From Nymphaea colorata (Eukaryota > Streptophyta > Magnoliopsida > Nymphaeales > Nymphaeaceae), in contig NC_045142.1 in assembly GCF_008831285.2 (NCBI RefSeq), positions 9,314,528 through 9,378,527 of the forward strand: a stretch of DNA of 64,000 nt. The letters run 5' to 3'. How positions within the stretch are numbered: position 1 is the first letter of the stretch; each line of letters opens with the position of its first letter. The notes under the pieces were generated by a model. That model made no database searches. It saw nothing but the letters and a program-made list of their open reading frames with translations, and was not told where the DNA came from. This document shows, one piece after another, positions 23,481 to 33,799 of the stretch. The translations under genes were made by a program, and so were the position numbers.

Positions 23481-25483
23481 GCATAATGTTATTCAAATTT
23501 CTTCAATTTTTTTTTTCATTCTGTTGCTGTAATGCCCAACGTTTTCTTTTTTTTTTCTTAATTATTACAAAAATTTTAATATGGGTATAAGCAATAAATG
23601 GTAGATTTAATGACTGTTAAATCTAGCAAAAACTGTCAACTATGTCATAAAGGGGTGCAATTATAGAATAGTAAATTGAATGCATTAAAGAGGAGGTTAC
23701 AACTTTGTCATGAGAAGGGGAGTTGAGAAAAATACATTGATGGGTGCATTTAAAAGAAAAAGGGAAAACTGAAAAGTCATTTTTCTTGTGAAAGGCTGCA
23801 AATTAGTATGGAAGATTTGGAGGTCTTGAAGAGGGTCTATTTAATCCTGTTTTGCAGCAAATAAACATTCCTTTTGCTACAGTCATAGAGGAGAAGGTCC
23901 AGCAACATAGAATCTGAGAGAGAGAAAGAGAGAGATAGGCCTTCATTTCTGCTCTTTTTCTGGTTGAGATCAAGGTTAGTGGCTGCTTAAGAGAAACAAA
24001 AAACATAGAAGGTTGCTGGCGAGAACTCAAGATTGCTTCTAATATGAGATAACAGTGAGAAAAAAGCAAACACAAATCAGTCCTAGAGAACAAAACGTCT
24101 CCTTAAAGTGATGGTACAACAAACCATCAAAGTTGAACTCATTTCTGACTTGACAGGTATGAGAATACTCAGCTATGGTTGTAGCATGTAGTCCTTGTAC
24201 ATTGGTTGCTTTTATATATATATATATATATATTTATGCACGTCTATATTAGTGAATCAAGGTATGTATGTGCCTAGGTATAAATCGATGTATGAAGTGT
24301 GACATGCTAGAATTCAATACATATATTTTCCGACATAACCTCCCACCTATGATCTATGAGAGGATTAACATAGCTATGGTAGGTTCCTTGTATAGTTATG
24401 CCTCTTGATCAGAAATGGCTTGATGGGGTATAGCAAGGTCGCATGAAAGCCTAAGTTTCCTTGAAATTTTTTGTGAAATTCTAGCGATTGGTATTGTTGA
24501 TAGAGATGTTACAAGAAAGTATTCATTGAAATAGAATGCATAGTTTTGCAAGAAAAGAACATGTCTGTCTGTTTAAGTTATATATGGCAGAATCTAAATC
24601 ATACTGTGCCATGGAATTATTCTTTTGATATCATGCAAGTATCGAGTGTTTTATGACTGAGAATATGTATGAATGCATGAATGAAAGCTTGAAATGCAGA
24701 ATTGGGGAGTCAGTTCACAAGGACTGGTCATGAACCAGATCTGACTGCACAAGGGACTCTGCAGGAGAGTCCCAATGCAAATACTCACTAGGGAGTTTAT
24801 ACTTGGCTTTATGATCAAATTTGTTTCTGATGACATAGCAACCAGACTTAAAAACTGTGATGGTTTCTATGAATGTGCTGATGAAATAAAGCTGAACTGA
24901 TTCTAAACTTGTCTTAGTAATCAGACCTCTAGCTAGTAACATCCACCTTATGAACACTATTTTATTTTGGACAGTTGCAGAAGCTAAAAACAGAAGTAAG
25001 AATCTGAAAGAGGAGCCATTTAGACTTGAAAAAAAAAATTGTCAGTGTCAGTTCTACTCCCAAAGCAGTAAATTAAGTTCTAGAAGAAATCTGAAACCAT
25101 ATATATGAAGATTAAAGACACTATAACTGTCATCAAAGTCTGTTTACATTTCCCTGTAACTGTAAACATCAAATTTTTAGAAGTCCTTGTTTTGGTAGAT
25201 AGAGAAAATTTGGCCTCTGTTTTAGTCTTTTAGTGCAAAAATTGAGTGAAAAACTGTAGCAACAAAACAAACAGTTAGTTATAACTGTTATTACTTATAC
25301 CTTCGAAGTCTTTCTGCTATATGGTAATTTATTTCATTGGCCTGTCTTCTTCATCACAATGTTTATACTTAGAAAAAAAAGTGTACTAAATGTAAAAACC
25401 TGTTTACATTTCTTTCTGTTATCAAAGCAGTAAAAACTGTTAGTACTGTACACAAGGAAATCTATAAACCTTGAGAAGTAGGA

Positions 25484-25487
<4 letters not shown>
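23481..25487. other. Gene-free DNA
   Basis: No supported gene was found. A short (TA)n tract lies near 24213-24233. The fimbrin exons expected downstream (remainder of the fourth calponin-homology domain) were not found here. Confidence 0.5.

Positions 25488-25543
<56 letters not shown>
25488..25543. repeat. (AT)n microsatellite, about 56 bp
   Basis: Perfect alternating AT run. Confidence 0.95.
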
Positions 25544-25545
<2 letters not shown>

Positions 25546-26682
25546 GTGCACCCTATTTTGTGACGTCATATGAGAAGGTTGCTCTCTTATTGTTGACGAA
25601 CTTGCCTTTCAAGTCCCCATTACTATACTTACTATGTCTCTTTCCTCTCCTATGTGATGGTTTTCCTTATGGCAGAAGTTCTTAACAACCTAACAGTCCT
25701 AGAAGCAACATAACCAGGCTGCTAGCTTAAGTCTTTGAAGATGCATTCAAAGGTTACCCTCCGTAATAGTTCAGTCAATCACACAAGAAATTGAGGCTAA
25801 GTATAATGGTGGGATGGAAAGCGGGGTTATAAAGAGGAAATCAAACTAAGTATCTATCCAATTTATGGAATAAAGCATATAAAATTCTGTTCCTCATAAG
25901 AAAATTTCCTAGTTCAATGGTGGCCCCCAACGTAGGCCATTTTAACCCTGTCATGGTGTGAAGTTGGTGTACATTCATTATATAAGCTTGAGCTTATATT
26001 GATAGTAGAAAAAATGATAAATACATTACATTGTGATCAAAGGAAATAAATAGATACATTTGCCTACACCTTATAGGTTGAGTGTGCACATGGTATGCAT
26101 GACGGCTTGCACATCGGGAGGTTGATAGGAATTGTGCACGAGTGACTTCTGATGGGTGTTTTATGTTAATGTATAATAAGAAAATATCAATCATGCCTTA
26201 ACAATGACATATGGGAGTGCGAGCGGGTCCAGTGGTTGGTTTTATCCCTCAAGGTAGTGGCATAACATGAGATTATGGTGGTTGCTCACTCCTCCATCTG
26301 CACTAGACAGCCCATAGGATATTGGGCGGCACAAGAGCACGGGGTTTTGTTAAACTGTTGATTGGAGAGCGATGTGTCTCCTAGTCCCTCAACCTGGGTG
26401 CTTAGAGGGGCCGGTCTACCACTTCTGGTAACACCGGTGGTTAGATCATGCTGTTGCAGCCGTGATCTGAAATATCTCAGGAAGCTTCACTTCATGTTAT
26501 CTTCGATCTGTTTGGATCGCCTGGTGAAGATATGTTTTGTGTTACTTGTGAGGTGTGCCCATAGGGTTTTCTATTGTTTGCTCATTCTGATGACCATGAT
26601 CAGTGTTCATGGACCACCGTTGTAACTTCACAACATATGGAAGTCATGTACACACCACTCATGATAATATGATATAACTTTA
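25544..26682. other. Possible further LTR sequence of the collapsed element to its right
   Basis: There is no coding content. The composition changes at about 26200 to a GC-richer, complex sequence that could be the upstream part of a long LTR ending at 27160. The partner LTR is truncated, so this cannot be tested within the window. Confidence 0.3.
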
Positions 26683-27062
26683 AGGTGCATTATGAGTTGA
26701 TGATTTATGGATGTTGACCATAAAGTCCTCATATGAATTTGTTTGACATAATTATATATTTATTTTACCGGGCCATGTTCCACTAATGGCTGGATGTTAC
26801 CATACTCAGAGGAAATCTGACCCTTTTTTCTATCTCTATAGGTAGTTCTTGAGAGATCGTGGGCTATGGGATTGACATTCTCAGTTTTTGTGATGGACCG
26901 ACATTGACAATCTAGACACTGCGTCGAGTCTGGGTTTTGTGGATATTTTAATTGTCCGAGTCTAAGTGTCTTTGTGTGGAATCAAATAAGGGTGTCTATT
27001 TGTTTACGTTTTTTTATCATTACTCAACTTTGCTTAGAGTAAGACTCAATGTTTGTTTATGC

Positions 27063-27065
<3 letters not shown>

Positions 27066-27131
<66 letters not shown>
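27066..27131. repeat. (AT)n microsatellite inside the left LTR
   Basis: About 66 bp of AT repeat. The equivalent position of the right LTR copy (27901-27916) has only about 16 bp, so the tract changed length after insertion. Confidence 0.9.
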
Positions 27132-27135
<4 letters not shown>

Positions 27136-27164
27136 GGTATAAAAAACTTGGGACTTGACAACTT

Positions 27165-27178
27165 TGGTATCAGAGCAC
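27165..27178 (+). other. Primer-binding site (tRNA-Met type)
   Basis: TGGTATCAGAGCAC lies four bases after the CA that ends the left LTR, as expected for first-strand priming in plant LTR retrotransposons. Confidence 0.8.
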
Positions 27179-27943
27179 AGTGTCTAGAGTTCATGTCCAA
27201 TGCCAATGTCGATCACAAGTAGAAGAAAGGTCATTCAAGCCTGTTATAGAATGATGTTTTCGATTTATTGTGAAAGCTGAGTTTTAAATTTTGTGTAGTC
27301 CTAAATGTATGCTTTTGTTACAACACAATAGTTATGTTTTGTCTCCTCATTATAGTGTAGTTCAAATGACATGCACTAGAGGAGGAAGTATTAGAGTAAG
27401 AGGCAAAGTTCCTCACAACCCCTGGAGTCAAAATGTTGGAAATCATCCTACTGGATATGGGACGCCGGTTGAAAGCATCCAACAACAACAGGAGTTCATT
27501 ATGAACACCCTACATGTGATTATGAGTTGATGACTTATGAAAGTTGACCATAAAGTCCTCATATGAATTTGTTTGACATAATTATATATTTATTTTACCG
27601 GGCCATGTTCCACTCATGGCTGGATGTTACTATACTAAGAAGAAATCTGACCATTCTTTCTATCTCTATAGGTAGTTTTTGAGAGATCGTGGGCTACGAG
27701 ATTGACATCTTCAGTTTTTGTGATGGACCAGCATTTGAGATCTGGACACTGCTTCGAGTTTGGGCTTTGTGGATATTTTAGTTGTTCGAGTCTAAGTGTC
27801 TTTGTGTGGGATCAAATAAGGGTGTCTCTTAAAACAATGTTGGTGTTTGATTTGTTTACATTTTTTTTTCATTACTCAAGTTTGCTGAGAGTATGACTCA
27901 ATATATATATATATAATTTCATGTCAAAAACTTGGGTCTCACA

Positions 27944-28963
27944 GTTGCTATCCATTATCCTCCGTTATTATCTTTGGACTGGTCTTTATGGTATTCTATT
28001 TTTTTTACAGGATTTGGTTATCATATTAGAAGCTGAGAGAGCCTGCACCTATATTTGCAATAATTGAGATTGAATCTTTGAGGAAGAACATGAAAAACTT
28101 GGATAGGGAAATACTAGGCTTGATATGCAAAGAGATGGTCAATTGCTTCCAATGTAATAGATTTGGATGTTGAATATTAATACTATGTATTAAACTTCTT
28201 ATGTAGTAGATAGGTTAAAAATGGATAAATTAAAACTATAGATAGGTTAAAAATGGATAAATTAAAACTATGTTATCTTCTCCGCTCTCTCAATCTCATT
28301 TTGATGTCTATTTCTAGTGCATGCAAATTTTCGTTTACTTTAAATGGATGTTGGCAACTCGAAAATTCTCAATGGCCTTGGTTAGAGTGAATTAAGAATT
28401 CCCAATGCTTTTAGCTCTTGGGAACTGTAAATTGCTCTTAACTGCTTAAAGCATGGGGAATTATGAGAAGTCCCAACAATTAAGGCTGTGCGGAATTGTA
28501 AGCATTCCTCACGGCTAGTGCTGTTGGGAGTTCTTTAAGAATTCCCATGGCCAGCACGGTTGGGAATTGCTAACAGCTGATCTGCATTGGCAAAGCCTAC
28601 ACTATTGCCGACGGCTTTTGCTGTTAGAAAATTTGAATTCCCCATGGTATTTTTTCCAATGGCCACGGATCCATGGGGAAATCAAGTACTCTTTTCGACT
28701 AACAATTCTATTCAAATCATCTCCAAAAATATCATCTGGCCATGCGTTATCTCTCCTAATGCACAAAGCAAATTACAAATAAACAAAAATGACATTTTCA
28801 AGTTCATTCATGCGTATCTTTAATTGCATCGACTAAAAGCTAGTGAAAATAATTGCTATAGATTTAGAGTGGTTAGTCTTTTATGGAGGCGCTGGCCAAG
28901 CATAACTATATCATGACATCCTTCTTCAACTGAAAGCGGGTTGGAGTGACTCGTGGATGCACA
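27944..28963. other. Intergenic DNA downstream of the WRKY gene
   Basis: A 31- to 32-bp tandem duplication (ggttaaaaatggataaatta) lies near 28207-28270. From about 28360 to 28690 the words 'gggaatt' and 'aattccc' recur on both strands, giving a palindrome-rich block typical of decayed DNA-transposon ends. No coding sequence was recognised. Confidence 0.45.
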
Positions 28964-30374
28964 TCATTGCTTGGAGCTGGCAGTTGTGGAAACATCTGAT
29001 TCAGCAGTTACTGGAATCCACAGTATATGGGTGTCCTTTGCAAGGTCTTGCTGGAAAGGTTGGATTGAATCTATCGGTGCATGTTGTACTGAAGATGGGA
29101 AGCCCATTCCAGAGTAAATACTAGGAAGTGGAATAACTGATCGGAACGTTGGTGACAAAAAGGCCATTGATGACGTTTCAGTTGGAGCTACAAGCAAAGA
29201 ACAAGGAAGCTGATGGTCATGGCAATCTTCATATGTAGTCACTAGCATTGAACTGTCTTCAACTGATCTCTGCACCTGAAAAGTAAATCCCAATTGTTTC
29301 TCATTGAAAGTGAACAATTTTTATCAGGATAGAGTGACAAACATTGAAAAGCAACCGGAGCTAATCACTTGACTTGACAAGGTGATGATACTAAAAGAGT
29401 TCCCCTAAAATTTGGACACACGGTTTCACTAGATACTAAAAAGTACGAAACGGTAGGTACTCATGATAGAGCTATTCATCTTTATTACATTTATTTATTC
29501 ATTTAATTTTTTGTTTGGCCATCTGGGTTTAGGGCTGGGCAGAACTCTTGACTTAAATACTTCAATTGGCCCTACAACTCTCCTTTACTAAAAAAAAGTG
29601 TCGTGCACAAGATTTTTTTGGGAAGAAGACAAAAGAAAATTAAATAGCGAGCTGATGGTTTTAGATAGACAACTAAAAGAACAGTACCTGTTTCTTAGCT
29701 GGGCAGCCAAGAGCCATGGAGCATCTATAATAAGATTTGGGGTGTGGATTTCCTTTGGCAACTTTTTGACCGTACTTCCTCCATTGGCATCCATCATCTA
29801 TCTGATCATTAGGAAAAAAAAAAGAAAAGCACAGACGAAACTGCCTAACATTAAGACTTGCAGATGCCGATAAAACGGTGGATCCAACAAAGGTGTTCAG
29901 CCATCAGCTTCGCCTTTCTAGGAAGTGGGCAAAAAAAAAAAGATCTCCACCTTGTGGCAAAAGGAGCTGAAGATCGAGTTCCTATTGAGCATGAGCTACA
30001 TGGGCAGGGTTTGTCTCTTCTGAGACATCAAATAAAATTGGAACGATACATGGGCAGATAACTAGTACATTGTTGAAATGCTGCAATTAGCACCGCCAAA
30101 GGCAATCAAGGACAAAAAATATAGTCAACGATTAATTCCGATCGAAAGACACCATCACTTCATATAATTAAGCTCTTTAGGAGCAGACCAAGAGTAGCCA
30201 ATCGAGCAATGAGCTGCTTGGTTATCTCATTTCTTTGCCTCACTGGAACGTTATAATCCTCTCATGGCTTATCTTCAATTCCCCAACTTAAGTTGAGACC
30301 CTTTTTTCACATTGCTTTAATTGAACCAAACCATTCACAGTGATCCCTGCCGATGGTTAATTTCCTGTATTGAG

Positions 30375-30459
<85 letters not shown>

Positions 30460-31063
30460 CCGTCGGCAGAGCGGTTCTCGTTCCGATGGAGACCTTTCCT
30501 CGTTTGGAAGGAGGCACCAGTATCCTACGTTGGTCCAGTGCCATTCTAGGCACTGACATATATTTTGAGGCCGTAATATCCTCCATCAAATGATACGGAT
30601 GAATTGTTGGCGGGAGATAATTAGACAGCATGCACCTTAACCTTTCATTCTCTTCCTTTATGTCCTGGATTTGGCTGCTCATAGCCATTTGCATCTAAAT
30701 AAAAGAAACACAGAGAACACGCAACAAGTTTACTTTAAACGTCAGAATTTGTTGCTGTTTAATCCACAAATTCATAGCTAAATATATAAGAAAAAGGAAG
30801 AAATCTCATTTCGGTACGTAGAATTTCATCTCGGAAACGGATGCTTTTACACAAGCGCATGTCTAATCATGATGGTATCTTACTGAAGATGAATCCGCAG
30901 AAGATGGTGGTTGTCGTTCCCCAGCATGCAGATCAGGTTTGTCCGGCAAGAAAATGAAGGGCAGGCCGTTGGAGCTGTCCCTCCCGCCCTCGCTCTCCAG
31001 GGAAGGGAAGGTGTGGTGGATTTCAGCGGAGTCTGCTGATAGATGGGCGCCTGAAAATTCCAT
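28964..31063 (-). CDS. WRKY transcription factor, group II (VQR-intron type), four exons
   Basis: Exons on the minus strand: 31063-30884 (60 codons), 30694-30461 (78), 29801-29688 (38) and 29275-28964 (103 plus stop), all phase 0 at the joins, giving 279 residues. Exon 2 has a helical leucine-zipper-like stretch ([16 protein letters not shown]) and the basic [13 protein letters not shown] segment. Exons 3 and 4 form the WRKY domain: WRKYGQK intact, C-X5-C (CSMALGC), then 23 residues to H-X-H (HDH). The last intron splits the domain right before VQR, the diagnostic position of groups IIa and IIb; the KVSIGTR and zipper segments favour IIb. These nuclear proteins bind W-boxes (TTGAC) and regulate stress and development genes. 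The protein is short for IIb and its C-terminus is not conserved. Start chosen at 31063; an in-frame alternative start lies upstream at 31168. A CT microsatellite sits at the intron 2 donor. Confidence 0.88.
30377..30457. repeat. (AG)n microsatellite, 81 bp, at the WRKY intron 2 donor
   Basis: A perfect AG run on the plus strand, so CT on the gene's strand. It begins right after the GTAT of the intron 2 splice donor (30460-30457). Confidence 0.95.
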
Positions 31064-31300
31064 TCTCGTGTTTCTTCTGAGAGATCTTCCACGACAATGG
31101 CAGAAAAGAGAGATCTTCCACGAGACTTGGCCGATTTTATTGGCTAAATAAATGGCTACACTGCACATCTGCTTTTTGTCATATTTGCCGAAGGATTAAA
31201 ATAATGTGCAGTTGGACATTTTTCGCCGGAGGGAATTCTAGTCATTGAGAGCTGAGAGCATGGTGAGGTCATTCAAGAACTTCCTTAGGTCATGTTCAAA
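31064..31300 (-). promoter_or_regulatory. 5' flank of the WRKY gene
   Basis: A CCAAT motif (minus strand, 31143-31139) and an adjacent AT-rich 'ATTTATTTAG' lie 75-90 bp upstream of the chosen ATG. A 30-bp direct repeat (GAGAGATCTTCCACGA near 31079 and 31109) marks the probable 5'UTR. No clustered W-boxes were noted. The transcription start is not determined. Confidence 0.35.
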
Positions 31301-32970
31301 CGTTGGGGCATCACCTTTCAAGTGGCCTGCCTTCAAAGATAGGGTCACAGATCCGCCGGCGCCGGCCTTGCTCACTGTCTCCATTTACTACCTGCGCTCA
31401 TCTGACGAGGCGACCGGCTGAGGAGAGCAGCATGGTGAGATCGACCTTCCCTCGATCGACATGCATCACGCCATCGGTATTTGATTAATTTAGAACAATC
31501 CACTGGAAAACCTTGAGGATGGCATACTAAGAAGAGTGATTTTATGAAAGCTAGTTTTTTTGTTTTTTAATTGCCTCTCTCGGGCATCTGTAAGGAGTCT
31601 ACCCCGACATAAGGAACGCTCTAAGTGGGAGATGAATGTAGTACGAGCTAGCGTGATTTCAGCGAGGAACTAGAAACCAAAACTCTTCCCAGCCTTGTCC
31701 TTGTTTTTTATCAAGGGCCCGCACGCACTGGCAGCGAATAGGGTTTGAGCAGTGGTGGTGTAAAAAATTTTCAGTTGAGGGGCACTTGAAGTTTAAATTT
31801 CAAATTTAAGGAACAGTGGAGCATCTTATGTGAAAAAAAAAATTGAAAATGAATGAAGTTTCTATATATCAATAAAGTAAATTTTGTGGGCTGGTGTGTG
31901 CAATTGAAAACGAATGGTCTCTATATAAAAATAAAGTAAATTTTGTGAGCTGGTAGCTCCACTTTTGGGCTGAGTTTGTACCAGTTACTTAACTGGACCG
32001 ACCAGTTGCTTAAGTGCATCCAGCTGAAAAGGCCAGATCATGACCTGCTAGATCGATGATCCAGTTATTGGGCGGCATTAGTTCTAATAAGCTAGTGTGT
32101 ATATATTTATAAAAGCTAAAACTCGACTACGTGCCTATCTCTCTGGTATAATACATTTACCGACAAAACTAAACCAAGGGTGAACAAGCAATGACAGAGG
32201 AATATTAATGGCGTCAAGTTACTCCTGCTCCTACTTTGTTATATGAACTTTTCCATGGTAGCATTAAATTCCAGGTAAAAAAGTTGCAACACTGTTTGCA
32301 GGAACGCAATTTTGTTTTCACTCATATACATATGGAAGCTCTTAGCATGTATTCGATAAGATAAATTATCAGAAACATTCGAATTTTGAAATGAGAAAAT
32401 CCAACATCCCATAATTCAACAATAGAGTCCTTAAAAATGATTTGAAGAAACATGTTTGCAACAATTGTACAGACAAGAAAATTAAAGTTTACATCTTATT
32501 CGAAAGTCGATTTTTCCTATTAAAAACTACATATATAAAGACTCATAACATCCCATAATACCCCTTGCTCACCCGAAAGACTCATAATTGGGTGGTACCC
32601 CGACATTCGCTCTTGGATACATATATGGAGATACACACAGGCTCTCTCTAAGTTGGAGATGATTGGTGTAACTCGTCTATGCCGGAGGCAGTAGAGTATC
32701 AAATAATCAATGGGTCGAGAATTATTTTTCTTTTGTTTTTTGTTTTTTTCTTGAGAGAAACTTAACGAATAATCAATAAGGAAGGGTTGATCAGGGATTG
32801 ATGCACATTATTATAACAGGTATAATTGTGATCCAGACCCCAATCCTTCATTGGGAAAGGTACTAGAAGAACCATATATTCTCCGCCTCTCCAGCCTTTG
32901 GATAGGTAGAGATGAGGGCGCTGAGTTTTTTTAGTTTGTTGATATTGTAAAAATTGACCAAGGACATGGA
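31301..32970. other. Gene-free DNA
   Basis: No supported gene. Near 31840-31950 a short 'tctatat(aaaaa/atc)aataaagtaaattttgtg' block is duplicated about 75 bp apart. Confidence 0.5.
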
Positions 32971-33188
32971 TCCCAAGTCCTGACCAAATTATTCTTACAT
33001 ATACAGAAAGTAGACCTTCTAACAAAAGTTTGGTTGAAAGTCTGTAACAACAACTGTCCTATTATGTATCAATCTTTTATCCCAAGTCCTGACCAAATTA
33101 TTGTTATATATACAGAAAGTAAACCATCTAACAAAAGTTTGGTTGAAAGTCTGTAACAACAACTGTCCTATTATGTATCAATCTTTTA
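32971..33188. repeat. 109-bp tandem duplication
   Basis: Two adjacent copies (32971-33079 and 33080-33188), beginning 'tcccaagtcctgaccaaatt', differ at only a few positions. Non-coding. Confidence 0.9.
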
Positions 33189-33410
33189 CATATGGCTGAC
33201 TAATTTCTTTGTATTTCAATCCTAACTACCACTTTCCTGGGCGACTATATATATATATATATAATGTCAACAGCATGTGATTGTAAATGTACATGGTAGA
33301 TTTTATATGATTTAAAATGAACGATGCCGGCTGTAGACTACTTACATAGCATCTTATCTTCATTCATTGATCGTGAGGCGTTAATTTTCCCCAATGGTCT
33401 GTGACGTAAT

Positions 33411-33798
33411 TGTCAGAAAATTCAAAAAGCAAGAAGAAAATCTCTTAACGAGGTTTGGAATATACTTCTCCATCCACAATGCCTCCAAATAAATCAATCC
33501 TTTGGAGGTTTCCACTCTCTTAAAATAGGGCATTAAAAACGTATTCATTTCCTTGATTGTAGTGGTCTCATTTGAATTATCATTATCTCCGCTTTCCATT
33601 TGTACAAGATTTTCATATTTATCTTTTTAAATCCCGTATGTCATGCTCTTGGCTGGTCTCTTATGGTGTGCTTCTGATTGATACATGATCCCATGATTTT
33701 TGCTCTCCCCCATGATTGCTTGTGGTTGCATCTTATCCGATTGATGTATGCTCTTTAGATCTGGATATATTATCATGTTTGGATCCATAGTATGGACA
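33411..33798 (-). repeat. 3' LTR of the copia element
   Basis: 388 bp, starting TGTCCATA and ending TTTTCTGACA on the minus strand. It shares long blocks with 37831-38184, for example 'ttgatgtatgctctttagat' and 'tctcatttgaattatcatta'. The polypurine tract TTTGAGGGGGGA (33810-33799) abuts it. Confidence 0.9.
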
Positions 33799-33799
33799 T

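Larger units (their letters stand above)
26683..27943 (+). mobile_element. Collapsed LTR retrotransposon: two LTR segments around a 354-bp interior
   Basis: A segment at 26683-27160 recurs in direct orientation at 27515-27943 with visible divergence. Both share 'tgagttgatga', 'ccataaagtcctcatatgaa', 'ttttaccgggccatgttcca' and the end 'aaaaacttggg...CA'. Just after the first copy is a primer-binding site complementary to tRNA-Met (TGGTATCAGAGCAC, 27165-27178). The short interior carries a plus-strand frame from 27369 (TCTRGGSIRVRG, then QQQQEFIMNTL) resembling the start of a Ty3/gypsy Gag. The second LTR copy begins abruptly without a polypurine tract, so gag-pol and part of the 3' LTR are deleted. 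No target duplication was confirmed. Confidence 0.7.

Noticed and set aside
30321-30593. Plus-strand frame with a long Glu-Arg run
   Set aside because: It is the AG microsatellite and antisense of WRKY exon 2.
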